From: Collinsella aerofaciens
Lineage (GTDB): Bacteria; Actinomycetota; Coriobacteriia; Coriobacteriales; Coriobacteriaceae
Direction: 5' to 3'
Assembly: GCF_028206795.1 (NCBI RefSeq)
Contig: NZ_JAQLFJ010000004.1
Span: 150,750 to 214,749, forward strand
DNA length: 64,000 nt
The notes under the pieces were generated by a model. That model was not told the origin of the DNA, ran no database searches, and saw nothing but the letters and a program-made list of their open reading frames with translations. Positions 54,013 through 63,189 of the stretch are shown piece after piece. The stretch's first letter is position 1. Each line of letters begins with the position of its first letter. Both the position numbers and the translations under genes were made by a program.

Positions 54013-55116
54013 ATGACTGAACCGGTTAGGGTGGCTCAGGTTGTTGGCAAGATGGTTGGCGGCGGCGTCGAAGCTGTCGTTATGAATTACTATCGTCACA
54101 TCGATTGCAGTAAAGTGCAGTTTGACTTTCTTGTTGATTCCGATTCGACGCTTGTTCCCCGTGACGAGATCGAATCGCTCGGTGGCAGGGTCTTTGAGAT
54201 ACCGCCCTATCAGCATGTAGCTGAATACCAGCGAGAGCTTCAGCGTCTCTTTAAGCAAGAGGGCTGGAAGATTGTCCATAGTCACATCAACGCGCTTTCG
54301 GTCTTTCCTCTTCGTGCTGCGAAGAAGGCGGGTGTCCCCGTGCGTATCGCCCATAGCCACTCTACGAGTGGTAGGGGTGAGTATGCCAAGAATGCCCTGA
54401 AGGCCGTGCTGAAAACGCAATCAAACCGGTATCCGACTCACCGTTTTGCATGTAGTAAATTCGCTGGTGAATGGTTATTTGGATCGAGTTCTCAATTTGT
54501 AGTCATGCGTAATGCTGTCGACTTGTCTGTTTTCGCGCCAGATGATGAGGATCGCCTAAGGACGCGGCGATCGCTTGGTGTTGCTGATGGACAGCTTCTA
54601 ATTGGGCACATTGGTCGTTTTACAGAGCAGAAGAATCACTCATATTTGCTTAATATATTCGATCAGGTTTTAAAGATTCGTAATGATGCAGTTTTAGTTT
54701 TGGTTGGTTCTGGTCCGTTGGTTGAACAGATAAAGGACCAAGCTGATTGTCTGGGGATTAGCCATTCTGTTCGGTTTTTGGGCACTAGAAGCGACGCAGC
54801 ATCTTTATATCGAGCATTTGATGTTTTCTGCCTGCCGAGCCTGTATGAAGGCCTCCCAATGGTCGGAGTTGAATGCCAGGCATCGCATACACCCATTCTT
54901 GCGTCTGATACCGTTACCTCTGAGACCGCTGTTACATCCATGATGCAATTTGAATCACTTTCTAGCTCCTGTATAAAGTGGGCCGAAAGACTTATTGAGT
55001 TGAGCACAGAGGTCTTCGCGCCTGGCGACGATGCCGGTTTGCAGGTATTTGAAATTAATGCTGCGGCCAGAGTGTTATTGGATTGTTATATGACCTATTT
55101 AGGTTCTGTTGATTAA
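54013..55116 (+). CDS. glycosyltransferase, GT4 family (EpsF-like)
   Basis: 367 aa GT-B enzyme. The N-terminal domain opens VRVAQVVGKMVGGGVEAVVM. The C-terminal nucleotide-sugar domain has HIGRFTEQKNHSYLL and the EX7E-type region LPSLYEGLPMVGVECQ. From this gene onward the sequence becomes clearly more AT-rich than the upstream genes, as in acquired polysaccharide clusters. It follows the initiating transferase with no gap and probably adds the second sugar. Confidence 0.92.
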   Translation: MTEPVRVAQVVGKMVGGGVEAVVMNYYRHIDCSKVQFDFLVDSDSTLVPRDEIESLGGRVFEIPPYQHVAEYQRELQRLFKQEGWKIVHSHINALSVFPLRAAKKAGVPVRIAHSHSTSGRGEYAKNALKAVLKTQSNRYPTHRFACSKFAGEWLFGSSSQFVVMRNAVDLSVFAPDDEDRLRTRRSLGVADGQLLIGHIGRFTEQKNHSYLLNIFDQVLKIRNDAVLVLVGSGPLVEQIKDQADCLGISHSVRFLGTRSDAASLYRAFDVFCLPSLYEGLPMVGVECQASHTPILASDTVTSETAVTSMMQFESLSSSCIKWAERLIELSTEVFAPGDDAGLQVFEINAAARVLLDCYMTYLGSVD

Positions 55117-55125
55117 GGGGATAGC

Positions 55126-56313
55126 TTGACTATTACATGTTCTAAGCGAGTCGCAGTCGCGTCGTGTCATGACAAAATCAACTTTGGCAGCGTTCTTCAG
55201 GCGTACGCGACCCAGCGTGCCCTTGAGGAGCTGGGAGTTGAAGTCAATACTATTGATAAACGTGGCCTGGGTCATGCTATTTCTGAAGGACGCAATGATT
55301 ACTATCTTGAGCATCTATTTGATGTAGATCTTTATCGTGCAAAGCTGGGTTTTGTAAAGCATCGCATCAAGCAGAAGCTTGATGCTGACTTTGGAAAGAA
55401 AATGGCAAAGAGGAAAAGTGCATTTTCATCTTTCGAGTCAACACATTTTAGTTTTACTCCTCAAGCCGCTTCGTTTGAAGAACTTGGGGCGCTTGTGGCT
55501 GATTATGACAGCGTTGTTGTTGGCAGCGATCAGCTTTGGCTGCCTGTTAACATTGCTGGTAGGTACTTTACACTATCTTTCGTGCAGCCTCCTGTCCGCA
55601 AGGTGTCTTATTCCACTAGTTTTGGAGTATCTTCCCTTTCTGAAAAATATCTTCGTAAAACAAAAGATTTTCTTTACGATTTTTCGGCCATTTCTGTTCG
55701 CGAGGATACGGGAGCGGATTTGGTAGAGAAAGCTACGGGCGTCCGATGCTCTGTTGTATGCGACCCTACGATGCTGCTGGCTAGAGATCAGTGGGCAAGC
55801 CTTGCTTGTTCCTCTTCGATTGACGTTCCTGACGAGCCCTATGTTTTCTGCTATTTCATGGGTAAGAATGCATGGAATCGTGAATGTGCCCAAGAGCTTG
55901 CCAAGCAGCATAATTTGAAGATCGTCGCCATTGCTCATCCCGATGAGTATGTTAAGGCTGATGACGATTACGCGGATTATTATCCTTGGGAAGCCGGTCC
56001 GGCTGAGTGGGTCAACTTGATTGCCCATGCTTCGTATGTCTGTACTGACTCTTTCCACGGAAGCGTTTTCTCAAATATTTTTGAGGTGCCCTTCTTCTCG
56101 TTCCGTCGCCACGAGAATATGGGTGCTCAGTCTACGAACTCACGTATTGATACATTGTTGCGTGTCCTTGGAAACTCCGATCGTATTTGCGAATCGAAGG
56201 ATGCTTTCCGTGCCGCAATGGCAAATGAAATCGACTTTGTGTCAGTACGTCAACGACTTAATGTGTATAGGAATGAATCGGCCAATTGGCTTAAATCAGC
56301 TCTTGAGTTGTAG
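55126..56313 (+). CDS. polysaccharide pyruvyl transferase family protein
   Basis: 395 aa, start TTG 55126 with AAGGGGA just before it. Domain features: VASCHDKINFGSVLQAYATQ at the N-terminus, VVVGSDQLW in the middle (typical G-S-D motif), and TDSFHGSVFSNIFEVPFFSF near the C-terminus. Family members add pyruvate ketals to sugars, with phosphoenolpyruvate as donor. The neighbouring F420H2-dehydrogenase-like gene is a frequent partner. Confidence 0.9.
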   Translation: MTITCSKRVAVASCHDKINFGSVLQAYATQRALEELGVEVNTIDKRGLGHAISEGRNDYYLEHLFDVDLYRAKLGFVKHRIKQKLDADFGKKMAKRKSAFSSFESTHFSFTPQAASFEELGALVADYDSVVVGSDQLWLPVNIAGRYFTLSFVQPPVRKVSYSTSFGVSSLSEKYLRKTKDFLYDFSAISVREDTGADLVEKATGVRCSVVCDPTMLLARDQWASLACSSSIDVPDEPYVFCYFMGKNAWNRECAQELAKQHNLKIVAIAHPDEYVKADDDYADYYPWEAGPAEWVNLIAHASYVCTDSFHGSVFSNIFEVPFFSFRRHENMGAQSTNSRIDTLLRVLGNSDRICESKDAFRAAMANEIDFVSVRQRLNVYRNESANWLKSALEL

Positions 56314-56321
56314 GGAACAGT

Positions 56322-57566
56322 ATGATCTCCATCACGGACAAAAGTAAATGCTGCGGTTGCGCTGCCTGTGCTCAAAAATGTCCCAAGCAGTGCATATCAA
56401 TGGAATATGAAGCCGAGGGCTGCGAGTACCCCGTAGTCAATGCTGACCAGTGTATTGATTGCGGATTATGCGAAAAGGCTTGTCCAGTGCTTAATGTTGA
56501 TAAGGACGAGCCTAAGTCCCAACGAGCCTTTCTAGTCCAGCATAATGATCAAAAGGTGCTTGCTGAAAGCACTTCTGGTGGAGCCTTCACTGCCCTTGCT
56601 CAGGCCGTGATTGCCAACGGCGGTATTGTGTTTGGTGCAGGTTATTTGCGCGGTGAACAGCTTGTGCGAGCCGAAGGAGCCCCTGGGCGACTTAAGGTCG
56701 GACATTTTTCTGTGGAAAGCGTTGATGAACTTTGGCGCTTCCGCAACAGTAAATACGTTCAGAGCGTTGTTGGCCCTGCGTATCCCGAGGTCAAACAACA
56801 ACTAAAAACTGGACGTGAAGTTCTCTTTATTGGTACCCCTTGTCAATGCGAAGGCCTGCTTCGATTTTTGGGCGGCAAGCCGGCAAATTTACGCGTGGCA
56901 GACTTCGTCTGCCGCGCGAACCCCGCTCGCGCTGTGTTCGCGCGGCAGGTCGAATGGCTTGACGCAAAGGTTGGCGTAAAAGGTGAGACCGTTCTTTTTA
57001 GAGATAAATCACGGTTTGGCTATCGCTATTCAAATATGTGCGAGCTCGAAGGCGAGACTCTGTATGGTGAACGGCTGTACAGTGAAGGTGTCGAAACAGA
57101 TCCTTACCTAAGGGCCTTTTTTGCTGATCTTTCAGATCGACCCATTTGTTACGAATGCCCGTTTAAAAAGCGTTATCGCGTTACTGATTTGACTTGCTGG
57201 GATTTCTTCGATGTTTATCGACTCTCGAAAGAGTTCGACGACAATCGAGGCGTCACTCGAGTTCTCATCCAAAGCGATGAGGGACAAGAATTGCTTGATC
57301 GAGCCTCAAGCTATGCCCGTATGAAGGAGATTGATGTTGAGGCTGCAGTAGAAGGTGTTCGTGAACTTACTAAGTCCGTGAAGCCGAATCCGCGTCGCGA
57401 TGAATTCATGGCTGATGTGGCGAATCTGGATGGTGAGGAGCTTATGAATAAGTGGTTCCCCGATTCCGGAAAAGTAAAAGCCGAGCGCTTTGCTAGGCAT
57501 ACATGCGAAAAGCTTGGAATTTATGACCCGATGAAGCGTCTGGTTAAAAAAATCATAAAGAAGTAG
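56322..57566 (+). CDS. FrhB-like (coenzyme F420 hydrogenase/dehydrogenase beta subunit family) protein
   Basis: 414 aa. The N-terminus has two 4Fe-4S motifs, CCGCAACAQKC and CIDCGLCEKAC. The FrhB N and C domains follow (ESTSGGAFTALAQAVIANGG, then FIGTPCQCEGLLRFL). In polysaccharide clusters such proteins pair with pyruvyl transferases and probably act as flavin- or iron-sulfur-dependent oxidoreductases on sugars. F420 use is not implied. RBS GGGAACAG. Eight bases separate it from the preceding gene. Confidence 0.88.
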   Translation: MISITDKSKCCGCAACAQKCPKQCISMEYEAEGCEYPVVNADQCIDCGLCEKACPVLNVDKDEPKSQRAFLVQHNDQKVLAESTSGGAFTALAQAVIANGGIVFGAGYLRGEQLVRAEGAPGRLKVGHFSVESVDELWRFRNSKYVQSVVGPAYPEVKQQLKTGREVLFIGTPCQCEGLLRFLGGKPANLRVADFVCRANPARAVFARQVEWLDAKVGVKGETVLFRDKSRFGYRYSNMCELEGETLYGERLYSEGVETDPYLRAFFADLSDRPICYECPFKKRYRVTDLTCWDFFDVYRLSKEFDDNRGVTRVLIQSDEGQELLDRASSYARMKEIDVEAAVEGVRELTKSVKPNPRRDEFMADVANLDGEELMNKWFPDSGKVKAERFARHTCEKLGIYDPMKRLVKKIIKK

Positions 57567-57588
57567 CCTATTGTTCGAAAGGGAATTG

Positions 57589-58341
57589 ATGATTCCTAAA
57601 GTTCTGCACTACATCTGGTTCGGTGGAAGTGAGCTTCCTGAACTTGAAAGAAAATGCATTGAGTCTTGGTCGAAGATCATGCCTGATTGGGAAATTCGTA
57701 GATGGGACGAAAGCAATTTCGATATAAATCAATGTGAATTTTGTCGTGAGGCATATGCCTCAAAAAAATGGGCGTTTGTCAGCGATTATGCGCGCTACAG
57801 AATACTGTATTCAGAGGGTGGAATCCTTCTCGATACAGATGTCGAAGTCCTGAAGCCTCTGGACGAGCTTTTAGATAATGAGGCTTTTGCGGGATTCATG
57901 AAGAATAATTTCTTCTTGAATCCCGGCCTCATCATGGGTTCTGAGGCCGGAAACCATGTCATGAGCGATGTCGCAAAATTATATGAATCTATGAGATTTG
58001 AGATGCGAAAAGGCCGCAACTCTATGGATACCTCTCCGAGGGTACTAACTGATTACCTGGAAGTGAGTTGTGCTCTTAAGAGAGATGGTTCATTTCAGCA
58101 GTTAAATGGTTTCACTGCATACCCTGCTACTTATTTTGATCCCCTAGACAGTCATAGTGGCAAGTTTGAAATTACTGATGATACATATTCTATTCACCAT
58201 TATTCAGGCACCTGGTTGTCACCCGCTAAGAAGTTCCGTGTTGAAATGCGGAAAAAGCTTGCGCCAGTAATTGGACCCAAGCTGTCTTGGTTCATCTCCT
58301 CTGTTCTATCGGTACTTAGATTTGGAAGGAAGGCTTTTTAA
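57589..58341 (+). CDS. DXD-motif glycosyltransferase (GT32 / Gly_transf_sug type)
   Basis: 250 aa, start ATG 57589 (MIPKVLHYIWFGG) with AAAGGGA before; a TTG six codons upstream is the alternative. Signature IPKVLHYIWFGGSELPEL; later AFVSDYARYRILYSEGGILL with the metal-binding LLDTDVEV. Typical of capsular glycosyltransferases. The stop overlaps the start of the GT4 gene that follows by one base. Confidence 0.9.
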   Translation: MIPKVLHYIWFGGSELPELERKCIESWSKIMPDWEIRRWDESNFDINQCEFCREAYASKKWAFVSDYARYRILYSEGGILLDTDVEVLKPLDELLDNEAFAGFMKNNFFLNPGLIMGSEAGNHVMSDVAKLYESMRFEMRKGRNSMDTSPRVLTDYLEVSCALKRDGSFQQLNGFTAYPATYFDPLDSHSGKFEITDDTYSIHHYSGTWLSPAKKFRVEMRKKLAPVIGPKLSWFISSVLSVLRFGRKAF

Positions 58342-59459
58342 TGGTTTCGTCTGCCTTAGACCACAATAAGCCTAGGGTTTTAGTATCTGGCCTTTCAAAT
58401 GGGCTGGGTGGAACCGAAATCGTTGTTGGTAGGTATATAAAGGCCCTTAGCTCATATGCTACGTTTGAATTTCTTGCAACGTCTGATTTATCAGATGTTG
58501 CATTCGTTCATGAGATGAACTCCGAAATCCACATTTGCCCGGATATTGATAGGCCTATTAAGCGCTTTGAGTATCTAGACCATCTATTTCAAGATGAACC
58601 AAATCGTTACCAGGCGGTTTGGTGTAACTTTAATCATCTTTTATATGCGGATGTCTTGCGAGCAGCTCAACGGGCGAATGTCTCTGTCCGCATTGCTCAT
58701 TCTCACAATTCTCGTTTTTTGGGCGGTTTGCCGACTCAAGTTATAAGCCGTTTTAATCGCCGTGCGGCGTTACGTAATTCTAATGTTAGGCTTGCGTGTT
58801 CAAAAGAAGCGGGTTCATTCTTCTGGGGCGATAATTTTCAGGTGCTTCCAAATGCCTTAAATTTTAATGACATGGAGTACGATCCTGTCAGCAGGGTAGT
58901 AATTAGGGAAGAGTTCGGCCTTTCGTCAAAAGATTTTCTTATTGGTACTGTTGGACGTTTGACTAGTCAAAAGAATCATATTTTTCTTTTAAAGATAATG
59001 AAGGAACTGCTAACAGTTAAATCCAACTGTAAATTAATGATTGTTGGCGATGGCCCCCTACACAAGAGTCTTCAGGAATCTGCGGCTAAGCTGGGTATCT
59101 CATCTAGTGTCTTGTTTGCAGGCGAAAGAAAAGATATTAAAGACATTCTGTCTTCATTTGACTGTTTTGTATTTCCATCTACGTTTGAGGGACTTGGTGT
59201 TGCCGCAATTGAAGCCCAGCTTAACGGATTACCTTGTGTCTGTTCATTTGGCGTTCCAGATGCGGCTGATATTTCTGATAAATTTTTAAAGTGCTCCTTT
59301 AATGTTGCCGAATGGATTGACGCAATTATTTCTATGGGTCGTCCAAATAAGCTTGCGGGGGGGGCGTCTGTTTATGACGTCAACAAGCAAGCAAGTAAAT
59401 TGCTGTCAATCTTCCTTGGTCGACAATCCTCTCGTGAGCGTGATTGTGCCGATGTATAA
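58341..59459 (+). CDS. glycosyltransferase, GT4 family (with poly-G tract near its end)
   Basis: 372 aa GT-B enzyme. N-terminus VLVSGLSNGLGGTEIVVGRY; nucleotide-sugar domain with TVGRLTSQKNHIFLL and FPSTFEGLGVAAIEAQ. An uninterrupted run of eight G (59357-59364) lies about 33 codons before the stop, and the last 86 bp overlap the GT2 gene in another frame. Loss of one G would join the two frames. The final residues after the G-run (SVYDVNKQASKL onwards) resemble the usual C-terminal helix only loosely. Confidence 0.9.
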   Translation: MVSSALDHNKPRVLVSGLSNGLGGTEIVVGRYIKALSSYATFEFLATSDLSDVAFVHEMNSEIHICPDIDRPIKRFEYLDHLFQDEPNRYQAVWCNFNHLLYADVLRAAQRANVSVRIAHSHNSRFLGGLPTQVISRFNRRAALRNSNVRLACSKEAGSFFWGDNFQVLPNALNFNDMEYDPVSRVVIREEFGLSSKDFLIGTVGRLTSQKNHIFLLKIMKELLTVKSNCKLMIVGDGPLHKSLQESAAKLGISSSVLFAGERKDIKDILSSFDCFVFPSTFEGLGVAAIEAQLNGLPCVCSFGVPDAADISDKFLKCSFNVAEWIDAIISMGRPNKLAGGASVYDVNKQASKLLSIFLGRQSSRERDCADV

Positions 59460-60438
59460 CGCTGAAAAAACGATTCAAAAGACATTAAATAGTCTTCAGC
59501 GTCAGAGTGTGAGCAACATTGAAATAATTATTGTTGATGATGGGTCGACAGATCGTGGCGCTGAGCTAGTTATGGCTATTGCAGAGGGCGACAACCGGAT
59601 TAAGCTGATTAGTCAAAACAATAGTGGTGTATGCGTGGCGCGTAATAGGGGTATCGATGAGGCCTCCGGTGATTGGGTGGCATTTGTTGATGCTGACGAT
59701 ATGCTGCCTATAAATGCAGTTAGGCTGTTGCTTGAATCCTCAGATGGCTGTAGCTTGGTTATCGGGGCTCTACTGAATGAGCATGGCGATTATTCGGGCA
59801 AGGCTATAAGCATCGACTGGAAAACAGCATGCTCTCTTAGCCTTGCATTTTGGGATAATGTTAATAAAGTTCCGTTTTCGAGCTTTACTAAAGGTGTTGT
59901 ATTCCGAAGCGTTTGTGGAAAGATATTTAAGAAATCATTATTCCGGAATGGTTTTCTTAAATTTGAAGATGGCATTCGTTTCGGTGAAGACGCGTTGTTT
60001 ATGGTAGATGCTTATCGTCTGGCTGAAAGTGTAAAAGTAGTGGACTCGGCGGTCTATTGCTATGTCAACAATAGTGATTCAGTAACGAGAAATACTGATA
60101 TCTCGGCTATCGAGAGTGTTGATAATTTACTGGTAAAACTATATGAGCTATGTCACGTGAATCCGGATTTAAGCGAACTATATAAGCAATCTGCAGTCAG
60201 GGAAGTCTTATCTTTGATTCGTAATTGTGCACGTTTGGAATCGAATCAGCTTTTTAAGCCTGTCTCTAATATGGTCTGCCAGTCGTATTTCAGCTATTTA
60301 ATGGAAGGCTTTGCTTCTCACCGCTATTCACGTCGATTTATCTCTGAAGTGAAAAATCGCATTACGATCCGTCTTCTTCTTGCGAGGCGTGTTATGGCTG
60401 CAATTGGCTTTACTAAGTTTGTTTATGGGGTACGTTAA
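59374..60438 (+). CDS. glycosyltransferase, GT2 family
   Basis: 354 aa. GT-A enzyme: VSVIVPMYNAEKTIQKTL near residue 24, then IIIVDDGSTD and the DXD-like FVDADDM. ATG 59374 is nine bases after the eight-G tract, which could serve as its ribosome site. The frame is open upstream to at least 59302, so a frameshift in the G tract would fuse it to the preceding GT4 protein. Ends one codon before the TTG of the Wzy-like gene. Confidence 0.9.
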   Translation: MTSTSKQVNCCQSSLVDNPLVSVIVPMYNAEKTIQKTLNSLQRQSVSNIEIIIVDDGSTDRGAELVMAIAEGDNRIKLISQNNSGVCVARNRGIDEASGDWVAFVDADDMLPINAVRLLLESSDGCSLVIGALLNEHGDYSGKAISIDWKTACSLSLAFWDNVNKVPFSSFTKGVVFRSVCGKIFKKSLFRNGFLKFEDGIRFGEDALFMVDAYRLAESVKVVDSAVYCYVNNSDSVTRNTDISAIESVDNLLVKLYELCHVNPDLSELYKQSAVREVLSLIRNCARLESNQLFKPVSNMVCQSYFSYLMEGFASHRYSRRFISEVKNRITIRLLLARRVMAAIGFTKFVYGVR

Positions 60439-61638
60439 TTGAATTTGACTAATGTGGAAAGATCATGGACTGAGATTATACGAGCAAATGCCGGGGCTGT
60501 TCTGTTCAGCTTTGCTTTGGCTTTATTTTCAGTTTCCTATTATATTGGATCAGTAAATGCTACCAATGTGTTTGGGATTTCTCTTGCGGTGCTTTCGCTG
60601 GTCTTTGAGTTGTTTGCCTTAGCGTTTCTACTGCTGAAGCTTTTACTACAAAAGACTTCTCATGTGAAAGTGCTAGTTGGCTTGCTGCTGATTTTAATTT
60701 GCGTCGGGTCGCTGAAATCAAATAAAGCCCCTCAGATTATTTGGTTGGCGCTGTTTTGCCTTTGCGCTGAAGACGTCCCTGAATACTACATCTCAAGGTC
60801 TATTCTTGTATCGTCCGTCTTTATGCTATTGATGGTTGTTGGTCTCAATAGTGTCGGTGCCATTCCTTCTGTATTAATGTCGCGCGGTAGCAATTTTGTA
60901 CGAAATTCGATGGGTTTTGCCCATCCTAATAATTTTGGACAGCTTTTGTTTATTGCTTATTCTGCTTCTATTTTTGAGCTGAAAGGCAGAAGCGGTCTTG
61001 CGGGCATCTTCTGTTTCGCAATTGCTTTTTTCGTAGCTGATTCAAAAACTTCTGCAGCAGGCATTTTCGTAATGGCCTTGTATTCGGTTATTTCATTCAG
61101 AAGCCCCCGTTCAAAACCATATGGGTCCCTATTTACTTTTTTACCGCTTTTTCTGGCGATTGTTAGTATAGCCCTGCCCTTTATGTGGTCCCATGGTGCC
61201 AATAAATGTCTTGTTCAGCTTGATAATTTAATGACCAACCGGATTTTTTATTCCGCCTATTATTTTGAAAACTACCCTCTGACTGTTTTTGGTAATGACT
61301 TAACGGCCATAGTTTCGCTGCCGTCTGCAACGGGTGGTTATTTAATACAAACAAGAGTCATGCTTGACAATGCATATTGTCGACTACTTATTCAATACGG
61401 TTTGATCCCATTTACCGCGTTTGTTGCTTTCTATTGCGTAGCGATAAATAAAGCGCGTATTTCGGCCCACGTGACATTCATGGGCTTGGTCTTGTATTCC
61501 CTAATGGGGTTTGTTGAATGCGGAATGTTATATCCAGCATGTAATTTCTTTATGCTTATGGCGCTGCCCGCCTTTTCAGATAAGGGGCCCTGTCAATCCA
61601 GGGTGCCATCAAAGGATGTTGTGGAGATGGCTAAATAA
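60439..61638 (+). CDS. polysaccharide polymerase, Wzy-like
   Basis: 399 aa with about ten to eleven membrane segments and few recognisable motifs, as is normal for Wzy. Typical loops are GFAHPNNFGQLLFIAYSA and the long exposed region between residues 255 and 290. It should polymerise repeat units on the outer face of the membrane. Start TTG 60439 right after the GT2 stop, GGGG eight bases upstream. Called from topology and position between glycosyltransferases and the flippase. Confidence 0.75.
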   Translation: MNLTNVERSWTEIIRANAGAVLFSFALALFSVSYYIGSVNATNVFGISLAVLSLVFELFALAFLLLKLLLQKTSHVKVLVGLLLILICVGSLKSNKAPQIIWLALFCLCAEDVPEYYISRSILVSSVFMLLMVVGLNSVGAIPSVLMSRGSNFVRNSMGFAHPNNFGQLLFIAYSASIFELKGRSGLAGIFCFAIAFFVADSKTSAAGIFVMALYSVISFRSPRSKPYGSLFTFLPLFLAIVSIALPFMWSHGANKCLVQLDNLMTNRIFYSAYYFENYPLTVFGNDLTAIVSLPSATGGYLIQTRVMLDNAYCRLLIQYGLIPFTAFVAFYCVAINKARISAHVTFMGLVLYSLMGFVECGMLYPACNFFMLMALPAFSDKGPCQSRVPSKDVVEMAK

Positions 61639-63047
61639 TGGCAAAAATTAATACTACCAAGTCAGACATTATATGGAACTATGTAAGCACTGTTCTTTCA
61701 ATGGGGAGCAGCTTCCTTCTTCTTCCGTTTCTGCTTGCTTACTTATCTAACGCCGAACTTGGTCTCTGGTACACTTTTGTTGCCATTGGGAATTTAACGC
61801 TGTTATTTGAATTTGGCTTTACACCAACTTTTGCGAGAAATATTGTCTATTGTCTTAGCGGTGCGCGTAGCATTAGCAAGAGCGGCTACGATTCATCTCA
61901 AGTTGGTGATTCTGTAGACTATGAGCTGCTTGGCAAATTGATTAAAACATCCCGGATTGTTTACGCGTTAATTTCTTGCGTTGTCCTGATGCTTACCGCT
62001 ACAGTTGGAACTGCCTACATTTCTTCAATTTCAAGTGCTATTGATCCCTTTTCTTGTTGGACCGCATGGTTAATTTTTTGTTTTGATGTGTTTTTTAATC
62101 TATTCTTTTTTCATTATACGACCTGCCTGAGAGGGTTCGGGGATATTTCCGCTGAAAGCAGGGCAAAGTCTTATGGTCGCATTGGGCAGCTTGTGGTTTC
62201 TGCGTTTTTGCTGTTTATGGGTTTTGGCATCATTGGCGCTGCCATCGGTTATCTGTTTAATGACATTGTGCTGAGATTTTTTTGCGGTCGCTTTCTGGAG
62301 GTTCACTCAGAGGCGATAAAAAAAGCAAACGATGCTTGTACGGGTGTTTCTATTTCTGAAATAAAAGAAACGTTTATTTCAGTGGCTTATTTGGCGTGGA
62401 GGGACGGCGTTGTTCAACTTTGCTGCTATGCTTCCACTCAGTTGAGTTCGCTGCTCTGCTCCTATTTTCTTGGTGTGGAGGTTAACTCTCAGTATTCATT
62501 AATTATTCAAGTTGGCGGTGCAATTTACGGGTTTGCCAGCGCCTACGTTCGATCTTTTATTCCAATGTTTCAATCTGCTTATGCTGGTGGCGAAGTTCAG
62601 ACTGCACGAAAAATTATTGAAAAAAGTCTGTCTCTATATTGGATTTTAATTGTTGTATGCACGATCGGTGTCTGGTTTGTCGGCTTCCCAGTCTTGTTCC
62701 TAGTTAAGAAAGGTTTTTCCCCCGACGGGCTTCTTTACTTCGCCTTGGTTGTTTATCTTGCGGTTTGGAACCATCATTCATTGTGTTGTAATTACATTAT
62801 CAGTACGAATGAAATCCCCTATCTCCCGGCTTATATAGTTTCGGCTATTGCAGGTTTTGTATTGTCGTATGTCTTAATTTCCTTTACTGGCATGGGCGTC
62901 TGGGCGCTTGTGGTTGGTAATGGGGCCGCTCAGCTTGCATATAATAATTGGAAATGGCCTATATACCTTGCGCGTAAATTCTCTTCCCATTATTTTGCGT
63001 TGATTAGAGCTGGTCTCATGCAGTGGTCCTGCGCATTGAAGAAATGA
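61638..63047 (+). CDS. polysaccharide flippase, Wzx-like (MATE/MOP superfamily)
   Basis: 469 aa, about 12 to 14 membrane segments. Opens with IIWNYVSTVLSMGSSFLLLP, then LGLWYTFVAIGNLTLLFEFGF, typical of Wzx. It would move lipid-linked repeat units across the membrane for Wzy. Start overlaps the Wzy stop by one base. Last gene of the polysaccharide operon in the window. Confidence 0.9.
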   Translation: MAKINTTKSDIIWNYVSTVLSMGSSFLLLPFLLAYLSNAELGLWYTFVAIGNLTLLFEFGFTPTFARNIVYCLSGARSISKSGYDSSQVGDSVDYELLGKLIKTSRIVYALISCVVLMLTATVGTAYISSISSAIDPFSCWTAWLIFCFDVFFNLFFFHYTTCLRGFGDISAESRAKSYGRIGQLVVSAFLLFMGFGIIGAAIGYLFNDIVLRFFCGRFLEVHSEAIKKANDACTGVSISEIKETFISVAYLAWRDGVVQLCCYASTQLSSLLCSYFLGVEVNSQYSLIIQVGGAIYGFASAYVRSFIPMFQSAYAGGEVQTARKIIEKSLSLYWILIVVCTIGVWFVGFPVLFLVKKGFSPDGLLYFALVVYLAVWNHHSLCCNYIISTNEIPYLPAYIVSAIAGFVLSYVLISFTGMGVWALVVGNGAAQLAYNNWKWPIYLARKFSSHYFALIRAGLMQWSCALKK

Positions 63048-63114
63048 GTGTTAATCACTGCTTTAATGTGACTTATGATTTCGATCGCACCGGATATGTT
63101 GATGTAAATCCGCC

Positions 63115-63152
63115 GACGGCCTGCCGTCGAAAAAGGGAAAACTGCCCCTTTT
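63115..63152 (+). terminator. double hairpin after the polysaccharide operon
   Basis: GACGGC-CT-GCCGTC (63115-63128), then AAAAGGG (63131-63137) with CCCTTTT (63146-63152). A further GAATCCG/CGGATTC inverted repeat (63156-63162, 63176-63182) follows. The T-rich end suits a terminator. Confidence 0.5.
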
Positions 63153-63189
63153 CTTGAATCCGGAATACCATAATACGGATTCTGGGAAA

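Noticed and set aside
56322..57566. True F420-reducing hydrogenase subunit
   Set aside because: It sits in a polysaccharide operon beside a pyruvyl transferase, with no hydrogenase subunits or F420 genes; the family name is misleading here.
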